Assembly (NCBI GenBank): GCA_036346395.1
Contig: CM070602.1
Location: 20,345,098-20,409,097, forward strand
DNA from: Hsuehochloa calcarea
Lineage: Eukaryota; Streptophyta; Magnoliopsida; Poales; Poaceae
Direction of reading: 5' to 3'
Length of the DNA: 64,000 bases
In this document: positions 56,701 through 64,000 of the stretch, piece by piece
How positions within the stretch are numbered: the stretch's first letter is position 1
How the letters are laid out: every line of letters begins with the position of its first letter
Program-made: the position numbers and the translations under genes
Notes under the pieces: model-generated
Database searches by the model: none
The model's input: the letters and a program-made list of their open reading frames with translations, nothing else
What the model was told of the DNA's origin: nothing

Positions 56701-58122
56701 TGCTGTGCTTTTATTTATCTATTTTTTAGGTCATGTTGCCGTATTTTCACCTAAATTCAAAAGTTTACTAAAAAAACATACATTAACATACGAAGTTCAT
56801 AACAAATGTTCTAATTCACAACAAAGGCATAATACTGTATCAAACAACACAAAATCAAATTTTATCTTAATTTTATCGGGATCGGGATGGATGGGCGAGG
56901 GGGGTTTTGTTGGATGGCATTTGGTGGGTAATTTTATCTTAATTTTAGGGTATTTTGAATGCAGGATAAGCGCTCCATGCGAGGACCTTCTCTCACAACG
57001 AAAAAATACACTCTGACTGCTCCATTCTCAAACTCCAAATTCAATTTTTTGTTGGAGCTGGACCGTTTGGCATGACTCCACCTACTCCAACTAAGAAGCT
57101 GGGAGTTGGAGCCATACCAAACAGGCCCTAAATATCTAAAATTGTACATCATTGACCTTCTTTGGTACATGTTGGATGTTGTATCAGGGTCTTCTCTCAT
57201 CTATTGCAACACTAGCATTGGTGCTCAATAGGTTTGCCAGTGCAATCCACAGAATAAGTCAAATATAAAGAATGCTTCCAAAGGCTAAGTTTAAAATGTA
57301 CGAGATAGACATAAAAGTTAACTACATCTTTATAGGTTATCCAGTTATGGCCAAAATTCCGGGGTGATGTTTCCTGCAGGGAGCTAACTTTGTATAATTC
57401 ATCCTATTTTTCATATAATACATAGGCTTCCAAGTACTTCCAAACACCCCGTCTCAAAAAATGACCTTCCAAACATCTCAATATATCTCATATGGCGCAC
57501 ATGTTCAGACAACCTTCTCAGTTATCACTTGTCAGGAAACAAGTATACAAACGGTAGTTTCATTATCCCACTGGGTCCAAGGCTGCGATCATCGTACTAT
57601 CATCTCCTATCCGTCCATGAACATACAATTAAAGCGCCTCGCTTCTATAAGTTCTAGGCTTTCGAAAGCAGTAGACCTATACGGTCGATCCAAAAAACAT
57701 TGCACATAGACTACCCAAAACACATATAGCTTCAATCATATGTACCATAAACTACCCTAACATGAACACAAATCACCCAAAACTACACATGGCATTCGTT
57801 AAATGAAATACACAAATTGGTCCCCACCTGAAGCCATCACTAAATCAAATACGCATTAGAAAGATTGCCGGAAAGGCACAAGTTTGACATATTCGTTAAT
57901 CCGATCCACCCAAATCCCGGCACTGCGCGCATCGACTAAACAAATCGGGGAAACTTAAGGATCATTTCCCAAAATAAACCCACACTAGATCCAGCCTTCC
58001 CCAATAACAGCACCTGATCCGACCCGGGTGACGCGGCGATCAGACGAGCCGTCCTTGCGCGCGCCGCCGCCCTTCTTGGTCTCCCCCTCGCCGCCCGACC
58101 CGAAGCACGGCAGGCAGCCCAT
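30009..58122 (-). CDS. PBL27: receptor-like cytoplasmic kinase VII (PBL27/OsRLCK185-like)
   Basis: Five exons on the minus strand join in frame: 58122-58014, 55197-55001, 54788-54599, 47494-47103, 30596-30009. The total is 1476 nt, 491 residues, with GT-AG introns. The N-terminus MGCLPCFGSGG carries Gly2 and Cys3/Cys6 for myristoylation and palmitoylation, so the kinase should sit at the plasma membrane. Kinase motifs are the glycine loop GEGGFG (86-91), Lys107, Glu123, catalytic YRD Asp205, DFG 223-225, activation segment GDKTHVS 233-239 and APE 250-252. The basic Ser-rich tail ends GSFDSTNE, which points to PBL27 rather than PBS1. In rice and Arabidopsis, PBL27/OsRLCK185 link the chitin receptor CERK1 to a MAP kinase cascade; this role is by homology. 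Around Lys107 the usual VAVK is VAAK. The start was chosen for the MGC motif. Introns 1-4 are 2816, 212, 7104 and 16506 bp; introns 1, 3 and 4 contain transposons. All exons look intact. Confidence 0.93.
30597..31330 (-). other. kinase intron 4, part next to exon 5
   Basis: Ordinary AT-rich intron sequence. The acceptor is TTTGCAG at 30603-30597 (minus). It ends at the Tat element insertion site. Confidence 0.6.
31261..31350. repeat. 45-bp tandem duplication across the left edge of the Tat element
   Basis: The unit starting CCATGATATTACGACATTAT occurs at 31261 and 31306 and includes the first 18 bases of the LTR (TGTCAATGGTTTAGTATC). Because it spans the junction, it arose after the insertion. 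Confidence 0.8.
31331..32177 (-). repeat. 3' LTR of Tat element 2 (847 bp)
   Basis: Plus-strand ends are TGTCAATGG...GATCCTCGTCA. It aligns with the right LTR through TTGATTGTGTTTACAA, GTTATCTCAGGAATAACGG and TTGTTAATATTGAGGGG. It has a 35-40 bp internal tandem copy (TGTGTTTGTTGTATTGATTG at 31461 and 31500) and a variable block of (G)TCGTAG...ACTTACGA repeats (31850-32050). Confidence 0.85.
32464..32716. mobile_element. 253-bp MITE with perfect 14-bp inverted termini
   Basis: AAGGATCAAAATCC and GGATTTTGATCCTT are exact inverted repeats. The interior has GAATTTGAATTTGAATT repeats. Flanks CTGAAAGC / CTTTGAGG are not a convincing duplication, so the superfamily is open (hAT-like by end sequence). 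Confidence 0.6.
34442..35836. mobile_element. DNA transposon, unclassified, 1.4 kb, GC-rich core
   Basis: The ends CTCGGAAGCACGGACA and GTCCGTGCATCCTAG form an imperfect inverted repeat. Subterminal regions are rich in CGGACAC / CGTGTCCG words. Flanks TCTTCAGG and TCTTCGGA (34434-34441, 35837-35844) may be a decayed 8-bp duplication. The interior has long overlapping ORFs on both strands (34985-35410 minus, 35010-35441 plus) and a CGACGGCCACCGGCTTCT repeat, but no transposase. It splits the antisense ORF of the Tat element. Confidence 0.6.
35704..35737. repeat. (ATT)n microsatellite
   Basis: About eleven ATT units run into a short TATATA tract, inside the 34442-35836 element. Confidence 0.9.
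37560..37705 (+). mobile_element. tRNA-derived SINE, about 146 bp
   Basis: It has an A-box-like TAGCTCAGTTGGCG and B-box-like GTTCGAGCC at tRNA-like spacing in the first 70 bp, a unique tail and a short A run. The 18-bp flanks AAAACTTAAGGCTCATGA (37542-37559) and AAAACTTAAAGCTCATGA (37706-37723) are a target duplication with one mismatch, as made by LINE-type integration. It resembles the grass Au-type SINEs (from memory). It lies in the Tat antisense ORF region, so it is younger than that insertion. Confidence 0.85.
37790..38350 (-). pseudogene. gypsy reverse transcriptase remnant (element 2)
   Basis: The minus frame 38347-38054 gives CVDFTDLNKACPKDDFPLSRIDQLVDSTAGCEILSFLDAYSGHHQISM; a frameshift follows and then MPFGLKN and YVDD. 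Stops lie between, and the palm block is duplicated. Downstream RT thumb, RNase H and integrase are not present in this element. Confidence 0.8.
37798..38113. repeat. tandem duplication (about 150 bp) inside the gypsy RT
   Basis: Copies at 37798-37945 and 37962-38113 share long identical stretches (ACTTTTTACAACAAGATCAT, TTTCAGTCAAGTTAA). Each encodes, on the minus strand, the FFQHLIQ...EVYVDDLVVKS block, so the catalytic YVDD palm of RT is present twice. Confidence 0.85.
38600..39310 (-). pseudogene. gypsy protease remnant (element 2)
   Basis: The open minus segment 39460-38957 includes VPKWSEITISFEKGDCPIP, the retropepsin core RVLVDGGSSLNILF and KPTRYLFHGIVSGFSAKPIG. 38955-38722 continues ATYNAIIGRPTLARF-like sequence (read here TTYNAIIGRPTLARF), the conserved Tat motif after the protease. 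A frameshift near 38957 separates the two. Confidence 0.8.
39150..41122 (-). pseudogene. gypsy gag remnant (element 2)
   Basis: The minus-strand N-terminal part is 41122-40763, followed by LEQALGYDLFAQEIVRRLRG (about 40260-40200) and the gag core MRQDSHETLRQFIMRSSQVH with IPEVYDFSVIRAFKQGYRS at 39557-39400. LFEMANRYATAAEAVEWNRTI follows in another frame. At least three frameshifts or stops interrupt it. Confidence 0.8.
41677..46151 (+). mobile_element. hAT transposon, 4.5 kb, near-autonomous, nested in the Tat LTR
   Basis: Perfect 8-bp duplications GTGCAATT (41669-41676, 46152-46159) flank it. The termini CATGGATATCAAGGCG and CGCCTTAATAACCATG are inverted repeats matching at 14 of 16 positions. 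Subterminal regions are dense in AAGGCG/GCGAGGCG words at both ends. The interior codes for a BED/hAT transposase (42806-45572). GC-rich 41960-42600 with an internal duplication (CTCTACTCCTCTGCGGTCTT at 42030 and 42281) is the probable promoter/5' UTR. The 670-bp element at 52748-53417 has the same ends. Confidence 0.92.
42806..45572 (+). pseudogene. hAT transposase (BED finger, DUF659, dimerisation domain), frameshifted
   Basis: From the ATG at 42806 comes a Ser/Ala repeat, then a BED-type zinc finger (VMCILCNTPSTGGIKRLKEHL). The open frame ends at 43109-43111, while the continuing frame (acidic Asp run, then 512 open codons to 44705) is offset by one base; the run of nine A at 43090-43098 is the likely site of the slip. 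The core has SDGWSDRRGRHLINF, VVTDNGANYKAAG and PCAAHCLDLMLEDI, typical of the DUF659 hAT group. Two GT-AG introns follow (44692-44788 and 44908-45041), then the hAT C-terminal dimerisation motif WWRSYGGRAIDLQRFAKRVV with CERNWSTFE. The last part ends in an acidic tail near 45572 after a second frame change. One indel in a homopolymer may be the main defect. Confidence 0.85.
46496..47102 (-). other. kinase intron 4, part next to exon 4
   Basis: Ordinary AT-rich intron DNA. The donor GTATGTTC lies directly after exon 4 (plus 47102 downward). No coding or repeats were seen. Confidence 0.6.
47495..47876 (-). other. kinase intron 3, part next to exon 4
   Basis: AT-rich intron sequence with a clear acceptor (TTTTTTTGTGTTAG) at 47508-47495. 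Nothing else was seen. Confidence 0.6.
47877..49589 (-). mobile_element. TRIM-like retrotransposon: 111-bp LTRs, GC-rich non-viral interior
   Basis: Two LTRs of exactly 111 bp (47877-47987 and 49479-49589) differ at about a dozen positions. Perfect 5-bp duplications CTAAA flank the element (47872-47876, 49590-49594). On the minus strand the right LTR is followed by TGGTATTAGAGCA, the initiator-Met tRNA primer site used by Copia elements. The left LTR (starting TGTTAAGGGC) is preceded by the polypurine tract GAGGGGGTG. There is no gag-pol. The 1.5-kb interior is GC-rich with long ORFs on both strands (minus 48799-49392, plus 48848-49423). The direction is the same as the kinase gene. Confidence 0.88.
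49590..49939 (-). other. kinase intron 3 sequence between two insertions
   Basis: AT-rich, noncoding. It contains no recognisable element. Confidence 0.5.
49940..52087 (+). mobile_element. hAT element with internal deletion, 2.1 kb
   Basis: The terminal repeats CAGGGGCGGATCCAG and CTGGATCCGCCCCTG are perfect, with 8-bp duplications TCTCCATG (49932-49939, 52088-52095). The CAGGGGCGGA end is typical of Ac/hAT-type plant elements. It encodes only N- and C-terminal scraps of transposase. A GC-rich block (50040-50470) and GTGCAGTGCAGTGCAGTGCA repeats near 50515 lie in the 5' part. Its ends differ from those of the hAT at 41677-46151, so it is a separate family. Confidence 0.9.
51085..51721 (+). 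pseudogene. hAT transposase remnant (N-terminal scrap fused to C-terminal domain)
   Basis: 51112-51170 reads KFMEIFLKRKAPPREENDVP, like the start of TTF-type hAT transposases. The reading jumps without the catalytic core to FRDFNLEHLMDLAKLYPNDF and then PVVHC. After a frameshift at about 51530 comes the dimerisation end VERCFSAMKIVKTYLRNRIS, SLICYVEKCEMRKVANDVVI and HRFQNLRERR. The DDE core and zinc finger are deleted. Confidence 0.85.
52112..52608 (-). mobile_element. Copia remnant: two short LTRs and RNase H tail
   Basis: On the minus strand an LTR copy (52608-52504, 105 bp) is followed directly by the end of a Copia RNase H (NPVKHELTKHIGV-like, read here HPVKHELTKHIGVYALYMR, then LQLTNFFTKAHIRA). 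Next are the polypurine tract GTTTGAGGGGG and a second LTR (52257-52112, 146 bp with a 49-bp internal duplication). The flanks CCAAC and CGAAC are a near-perfect duplication. Nearly all of gag-pol is deleted. Confidence 0.82.
52748..53417. mobile_element. 670-bp non-autonomous derivative of the 41677-46151 hAT family
   Basis: The ends CGTGGTTATTAAGGCG and CGCCTTAATAAGCATA match the 4.5-kb hAT termini, and it is flanked by perfect 8-bp duplications GTTTTCTT (52740-52747, 53418-53425). The subterminal GGTAAGGCGAGGCGAGGCG and CACACCTTTTAAGCGGTAAG blocks also match the large element's right end in inverse. The interior is GC-rich with overlapping ORFs (52907-53386 plus, 53061-53372 minus), presumably noncoding. 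Confidence 0.88.
53426..54187 (-). other. kinase intron 3 sequence, no gene
   Basis: AT-rich intron. A short word (CAATTATTTTAGCAATTGAT) occurs twice near 53952 and 54052. No mobile element ends were recognised. Confidence 0.5.
54188..54431. mobile_element. Stowaway-like MITE, 244 bp
   Basis: It begins CTCCCGCCATTC and ends GAACAGAGGTAG with flanking TA (54186-54187, 54432-54433). It includes ATATTGGAGACC, also found in the Stowaway at 26576-26830 (TTTTGGAGACC). It lies about 170 bp from exon 3 of the kinase, within intron 3. Confidence 0.7.
55198..56463 (-). other. kinase intron 1, 3' part
   Basis: AT-rich intron with the acceptor CTGCTTTAG at 55206-55198. It contains a (TA)n tract (55632-55652), a GATTGTCATTTCAACT duplicate near 55727 and 55756, and an (AAAG)n tract (56288-56314). 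No gene. Confidence 0.55.
56464..57128. mobile_element. Tourist-like (PIF/Harbinger) MITE, 665 bp, in kinase intron 1
   Basis: The ends GGCCCTGTTTGGTACGGCTC and GAGCCATACCAAACAGGCCC are inverted repeats. The flanking 3-bp duplication is TAA (56461-56463, 57129-57131). The word CTCCAACTCC and its complement near both ends extend the repeats. It carries no transposase. Confidence 0.88.
57132..58013 (-). other. kinase intron 1, 5' part
   Basis: Ordinary intron sequence starting with the donor GTGCTGTTATTG directly after exon 1. Nothing else was recognised. Confidence 0.55.
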
Positions 58123-59070
58123 CCAAGAACCTCCCTCCAGGGGAAAAAAATCGAAAAAAGGGCGGCGGAGACCGACCCACCAGACGAAACGGGGATCCCT
58201 CGCCGATCTGGGGGCGGAGGCCCTCCCAAAATCCGATCTTTGGAGGATGTGGAAGGATTTGGGAGCGGTGGGTCAGGGAATTTGTGGGGGCGGGGAGCAG
58301 GGATGGAGGGCAAAGAGAGAGGGAGGAGAGCAGGATGTCCGAGGTCCGAGGGCAAAAGTCAGCTCAGGGCAGAGGGGAGAGAGATCTTCGGGGAATCCAC
58401 TATCCTCCCAGCTTGCAAATTGATATTTGCTTCCCTTAATTTTTGACTAAATTTGTGTGGGTCCAGCGAAGGTTTTATCTTGTTCTTCTTGCTATCGCAG
58501 AGAGAACACACCCGCACAAACGGATTTTTTTTTAAAAAAAAAATGGCCCGTATTGTTACTTTAGTTGTAAAAATAGCTTCCCCAACATCAAATTTACAAA
58601 TCTGATCTCGTCTTAAATGCGAAAGTACCAGAGATTATCAAGCGGGCGCAGAACCAAGCGGCGCGGTGCGGAAGGTGGCAGACTCGGCCGCCTTCCGCGC
58701 CACCGGAGTGCATGAGGTGGTTGGAGGCATTCTGCTCTCCCGAAGCGCGGTAAGTCGGCAGACAAATGTTGTTGTACACCGGAGGCATTCCGCTCTCTGC
58801 CCCTCATGCACACTGTACTCACTTGATGCCGCTCCAGTGAGTAGCACATCCTACCGGTTAAAGGGAAGGAGTTTTGAGGTGAGGGTATGGTGGCCACGTC
58901 GCCCCGAATGTTTTCCCCCATCGGATCCCACGTGTCGCTTGTTCCCGGCCGCACGACATTTTTTAGCTTTGCACGCCTGTTTGCTTCTCCCGTCGTTGCG
59001 CATTTATTACGCGTGGCCCGCCTCCTCGCCCGGTGCGACGTCGTAGGCACCTCCTCCCTGGCCCATCTGT
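58123..59070 (-). promoter_or_regulatory. kinase 5' UTR and promoter region
   Basis: The first 300 bases upstream of the ATG are purine-rich on plus (CT-rich on the gene strand: CTCTCTCCCTCTC), a usual 5' UTR and initiator setting. No convincing TATA box was seen. Several overlapping ORFs (58613-59050 minus, 58666-59046 plus) have no known domain and are probably chance products of GC-rich DNA. GGAGGCATTC(T/C)GCTCTC occurs twice (58724, 58780). Confidence 0.4.
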
Positions 59071-60586
59071 GTAGCCGAACCTCCTTTCGACCAGGCAGTC
59101 GAAATCAGTCATGTGGTTGAACCTCCTTCTGACCAGGTAGTCAAAATCAGTCGTGTAGTCAAACCTCCTTCCGACCAGGTAGTCGAAACCAGTCGTGTAG
59201 TCGAACCTCTTTCCGACCAGGTAGTCGAAACTCCTTACGATCAGGTAGTCTAAACCAGTCTTGTGGTCGAACCTCCTTTCGACTAGGTAGTCGAAACCAG
59301 TCGTGTAGTAGTCAAACCTCCTTCCGACTAGGTAGTCGAAACCAGTCGTATAGTCGAACCTTCTTCCTACTAGGTAGTCAAAACCTCCTTACGACCAGGT
59401 AGTCGAAACCAGTCGTATAGTCGAGCCTCTTCCCGACCAGGTAGTCGAAACCTCCTTACGACCAGGTAGTCGAAACCAGTCGTGTGGTCGAACTTCCTTC
59501 CGACCAGGTAGCCGAAACCAGTCGTGTGGTTGAGCCACCTTCCGACCATGTAATCAAAACCAGTCGTGTGGTCGAACCTCCTTTCGACCAGGTAGTCGAA
59601 ACCATTCGTGTAGTCGAACCTACTTCCGACCAGGTAGTCGAAACCAGCCGTGTAGTCGAATCTCCTTCCGATCAGGTAGTCGAAACCAGCCGTGTAGTCG
59701 AACCTCTTCCCGGTCAGGTGTCGAAACCTCCTTACGATCAGGTAGTCGAAACCAGTCGTGTGGCCCACTTCCTCGCCTGGCACAACGCCGTAGGCCCCTC
59801 CTCACAAGGCCACCAGTGTAGTCGAACCTCCTTCCGACCAGGTAGTCAACCAGTCGTGTAGTTGAACCTCTTTTCGACCAGGTAGTCGAAACCTCCTTAC
59901 GATCAGGTAGTCGAAACCACCAGGTAGTCGAAACCAGTCGTGTGGTCGAACCCCCTTCTAACCAGGTAGTCAAAACTAGTCGTGTAGTAGTCAAACTCCT
60001 TCCGATTAGGTAGTCGAAACCGACCAGGTAGTCCAAACCAGTCGTGTAGTCGAACCTCCTTTCGATCATATAGTCGAAACCTCCTTACAACCAGGCAGTC
60101 GAAACCAGTCGTGTAGTCGAATATTTTTCTGGACAGGTAGTCGAAATCGACCAGGTAGTCAAAACTAATCGTGCAGTCGAACCTCCTTTCGACCATGTGG
60201 TCGAACCTCCTTCCGACCAGGTGGTCGAAACCAGTCGTGTGGTCGAATCTCCTTCCGACCAAGTAGTCGAAACCAATCATGTGGTCGAACCACCTTCCGA
60301 CCAGGTAGTCGAAACCAGTCGTGTAGTTGAACCTCTTCCCGACTAGGTAGTCGAAACCTCCTTACGATTAGGTAGTCGAAACCACTAGGTAGTCGAAACC
60401 AGTCATGTGCTCGAAGCTCCTTCCGACCAAGTAGTCGAAACCAGTCACGTAGTAGTCGAACCTCCTTCCAACCAAGTAGTCGAAACCAGTCGTGTAGTAG
60501 TCGAACCTCCTTCCGACTAGGTAGTCGAAACCAGGTGTGTGGTTGAACCTCCTTCCGACCAAGTAGTCAAAACCAGTCGTGTGGTC
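59071..60586. repeat. 42-bp minisatellite, about 36 units, 1.5 kb
   Basis: The consensus unit combines GTAGTCGAAACCAGTCGTGT with AGTCGAACCTCCTTCCGACCAG, 42 bp in all. Unit length is a multiple of three, so the minus strand reads as a 14-residue repeat around TTGFDYLVGRRFDY for up to about 150 codons before frameshifts. Some units are shortened to CGACCAGGTAGTCGAAACC or extended by GTA. A non-repeat spacer (CCTCGCCTGGCACAACGCCG, 59773-59830) resembles the sequence just before the array (59010-59070), so a larger unit of about 750 bp was also duplicated. No coding role is established. Confidence 0.85.
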
Positions 60587-63500
60587 AGTCACAACCCCAT
60601 TTTGATTAAATTAAACTATTATGCATCTCATGGGTATGCATTTGATTTCTTAAGCATTTGCACAAATTATTGCATTTGTAAATTTTTAAATCAAAGGTAA
60701 ACACATAACTTCGATCGAAGCTCCAAATAAAAACAATAATAAATACTTATGGAATTCTCTGAGAAAGAACTTATTTAAACCTTACAATATTTATCATGAA
60801 TAAATAATAATTTTCTCAAATTTTTAGACCTCAGATCAACCCTGAGAAAATTCAATTACCAATTCTAAAAGCCCTGCAATAAATGATTTAAAAATAAGTA
60901 ATTAAAACATGAACAACGATGTTAGAACAATTTTGTGCATACTAGGTCATCACAGTAACATCTCTAAAAAATTCAGTTTTTTCTAAATTTAATTGATATT
61001 TTATTTAACCCAGTCAAAGTGGAGAGGTTTGAATTAAACCAGTCAAATCACTGTTGAACCAGTTCGACCCAACCCCATTTCCGACCGGACCCAAACAGTA
61101 CAGACCCGACCGCACCGTCGCTTCTCTTCTCTTCCACTGATTGGCGGGCCCCACCCCGAGCACCAGCGCCTTCATCTCCAAGCGGCGCTGCCATCTCCAC
61201 GCAGCCACTCTTGAGCCAACGCCGCGCCACGCAGGAGCTTTGCCGTTCTCGCATGGACGCCAAGCCACCCCACCTCGTAGCTTCTTGATTTAAACTGTAG
61301 GAGAAGCTCCGCCTCACCTCTTTCACTCTCATGCCCTCCTCCCTTTTCCCCATAGCAAAGCTCAAGCTCTAGCGCAAGTCACAAAAAACCGCTACACCAT
61401 CTCGTCGCTGTCCCGGCCGCTCCGGCGAAGCCCGACCGTGTACAACTGTGTCACAGCGCGCCTTTCACCCTGAGGACCAAATCCCCTTTGTCAATTTGGG
61501 GCTTGAGCCATCGGAGCACCGTGCATCACCCTTCTTCCCTAACCACAGCCAAAGCGCCTCCCGCGCCATCCCTTCTCCACCGGTGAGCCTCAACTCAATT
61601 AATTCCGTCGAGAGTACCTTCTTGCCCTCCCATTTCATTCCCTACCTCTCAATCGATCTCTCCCCCAACTAGAGCACCGCCCCCACGTCGAGCTATTCCG
61701 CGCCGCCCATGGCTTCCAGCGCTCACTCCGGCCCTCCTCAACCTCCACCAAACACTCCGACAAGTTCCACACACCCAGTCCACGCTCATGCTTCCCCTAA
61801 CTCTTTCCCTCTTCCATCTCAGCGCCACTGTGCCTTCATCTTCCCAATGGCCGGCCGCCACTCACCCTCGCTGCGTCGTCACAGAGCCACTCGAGCTATG
61901 CAGCCACCACCCCTAGCTCCAATAGCCCTTAGGCAACCCATTTTGGGGGTCACTTTCACCTCACAACCACTCCTTCGCCGGCGACGATCCAGGAACCGAG
62001 CCGCCGGCCACAACCCCTGTCTTTGTTCCTGTAGCTCATTCTCTGAAAGCGTTTCTCTATCATTGGAGTTGAAACCTCCTGTGATGAACTAAGCAACCAC
62101 TTGATGATTGAAAATGATGCCAATCAAAACTGTGATTAGCATTTTTGAAAAAAAAATGAATGAGTGGAAAGAATAGTTGAAAATTCAGTATAATCTTTTG
62201 GGTTGAACTGATAAACAGAGGAGAGAAAGGATTAGAAGAAAATTTGAATTGTCAGTTGAAACCACTTGTAGAATCAAACTTCCCTAGCTAACAAACTCGA
62301 TAAATGTCAATTGAGTCACTCCATTGATTTAGCAAAAAGGAAGTTAAGTCAATAGCATTTTTAGTCTGTAAAAGCTTGTTGTTGTAGATTGTTTGAAGAG
62401 TAGTCTGAAGAATTTCAGAATGTGCGTTATGTTTTGGCATTGCAAAGTCTAGTAGATAGTAATACTTTTGTTATTTTAGCCTTTGATTACTTAACCAGTA
62501 GCTGCATCCTAATTTGAAAATAAATATGGTTAGGAATATTCAGAAACCAGCAAAGAAACAACCAAATCCTATTTAGGCAATATTGAGTAGAGAAAGTAAT
62601 GAGAGTACATTTAGCGGCATCAGTAAGCTTCGGTCTTTTCGAATGTCTGTAATTTGAAAAATGGTGTTAGATTAAATAGCTATTAGGGATTCAATTAATA
62701 GGAGCAACTTAAACTGAAAGACAAAGATTGAAATGGGTTATTCAAAGTAAGTCAGTGAACCTCTTTTCAGATAAGTGATTGGTTGTCATAGTCAATGAGA
62801 TGATTAAATAATCATTAGTATGTTCTTAGCACAAAGTCATAAGATCATGCTCCTAGTTAAAAATCCACCATAAATTGTGTACAACATGAAATTGAAGCAA
62901 CTTAAAAAATCCGTAAGAAATTCATATGAACTCTAATTGAACTAAAATTTTCATAGAAGTGCATATAAAATCATAATCTCACTAGTATGTAAATAATCTC
63001 ATGCATTTTTGAGCATTCTGGTTTTTCCGGCTTTATCAGTGTTTATTCGCTATGATGTTCTCTCTCTAGATTCCGAATTACACGAAGTGAACAATTACAC
63101 CTCCGAGAGTGAACAAGTGGACTTCCAATAAGGCAGGTATCCTCTCACGTCATGTTGATCCCAAAGTTTGATAATATAGTATTTTGAATTGCAATTATAC
63201 TGCTTGCATGCTATTTTGTTATATCGATAATTTGTGAGTCTAGTTAGCTATTTCCTAACTCTTGCAGGTTATCCTTGATAAATTCATATAACTATACTTA
63301 AGTTAGTTATCATGTGTTAATATTTATTAATTATATGAATGCTTAGCCATGCAAGTCAGTAGATTCGGTAGTTTTGGTTGACAGGATTATCTCGTCAATC
63401 GTGGAAAACACTAAACAAGTTTTACTGTTATGCTTTTGATCCAAATCTTTGAATCTGGTTTTTGAGTCTAAAGTTTGTTTACTTAAAACTGATTTTGGTC

Positions 63501-64000
63501 TAGATAAGTGGTTAGTAGTGTGGGTGCCTTCGTGCACGAGATTCGGGTTCAGTTGAAAGACTTGTTCAGACAGTTAAGGATCGAACTTTGGGCTGTCACT
63601 CCAAGTATCACTCGTACTTCCATACGCGGTGTATGGACGCCGTTTGGTCAAGTAAGGAGAAGGTCGTATTGATTTTAAAACACAGGTGGTGTGAGGACAT
63701 GGGGCGTGAAATCTCATGTTCCTTACGAACCCAATGTAAGGATATAATGTGCAAGTGAGCGCTATTTTTATTTTGATGTTGGGCGGTCGACCCATATGCT
63801 AACTCCTTACATTGGCCCCTCCAACACAACTTGCATGCCCAGTTAGTTAGTAGGCGGTATAGCTAGCACTAAGTGGGATTTTATCATGCATGGGTGATTC
63901 ACTTCAATATGGTTTTCTTGATGAAAAATATCGAGTCTTGATTTCTCCGGCCGACACACCAAAGGAAGTGTGTTATTATCCGGAGGCTTACAGACTGATC
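60587..64000 (+). mobile_element. probable large gypsy-type LTR, open at the window end
   Basis: Starting at or near 60587 with GTCACAACCCCATTTTG (like the TGTCACAACCCC start of several grass gypsy LTRs), the sequence has an AT-rich U3-like part (60600-61020). A GC-rich part with short ORFs (61050-62090) and a long AT-rich leader-like part follow. There is no gag-pol and no host-gene homology. Over 3.4 kb without coding fits the very long LTRs of some rice gypsy families. The second terminus is outside the window, so strand and class are inference. Confidence 0.4.

Noticed and set aside
58613..59050. 145-codon minus ORF just upstream of the kinase as a separate gene
   Set aside because: No domain or splice structure, an overlapping open plus frame (58666-59046), and its position in the kinase promoter; kept as unassigned upstream sequence.
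59071..60586. Array of short repeats resembling a CRISPR array
   Set aside because: Units abut without unique spacers, diverge continuously and lie in plant nuclear DNA with no cas genes; it is a minisatellite.
59370..60592. Minus-strand repeat ORFs (TTGFDYLVGRRFDY type) as a real repeat-protein gene
   Set aside because: Frames shift every 60-150 codons, there is no splice logic or non-repeat domain, and plus-strand frames are equally open (59484-59861).

Overview
The window is nuclear DNA of a grass (Poaceae), most likely Oryza or a close relative. The evidence is the density and kinds of transposons (Tat-lineage Ty3/gypsy, long-LTR SIRE-like Copia, Stowaway and Tourist MITEs, a Pack-MULE-like element, hAT families) and two split genes with typical plant exon structure. 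The species is inference. No rRNA gene, functional tRNA gene, CRISPR array or viral genome was seen.

Two host genes look intact. (1) A class-3 lipase lies on the + strand at 19299-24205 in ten exons and encodes 342 residues with Ser171-Asp227-His290. (2) A receptor-like cytoplasmic kinase of subfamily VII, most like the PBL27/OsRLCK185 clade, lies on the - strand at 58122-30009 in five exons and encodes 491 residues. It carries an MGC acylation motif and a complete kinase core. The genes converge, and their stop codons are 5.8 kb apart across MITEs, a MuDR fragment, a repeat block and a Pack-MULE-like element.

Region by region: 1-575 is an LTR end. 576-12000 is a decayed Tat-type gypsy broken by a SIRE-like Copia fragment (3206-5545) and by a large LTR (6766-11843), which itself holds a SIRE-like solo LTR (8312-10128, TSD GAATA). 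12004-18240 is a decayed FAR1/MULE transposase locus split by another Copia element (14229-16960). 18241-24205 is the lipase and its upstream region, with a 1.9-kb hAT-like element in intron 8. 24587-29273 holds MITEs and fragments. 30009-58122 is the kinase gene. Its intron 4 is 16.5 kb because a 15.2-kb Tat element (31331-46490) sits in it. That element contains an antisense ORF, a SINE, two small DNA elements and a nearly intact 4.5-kb hAT. Intron 3 (7.1 kb) holds a TRIM-like element, a deleted hAT, a Copia remnant, a 670-bp hAT derivative and a Stowaway. Upstream of the kinase are a 42-bp minisatellite (59071-60586) and the start of a further large LTR (60587 to the window end).

The lipase is probably a secreted or endomembrane lipid hydrolase. 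The kinase probably relays chitin or other PAMP signals from membrane receptors. There is no sign that the two act together. Most of the remaining sequence is nested transposon layers, many dated relative to each other by their target-site duplications (TSDs).
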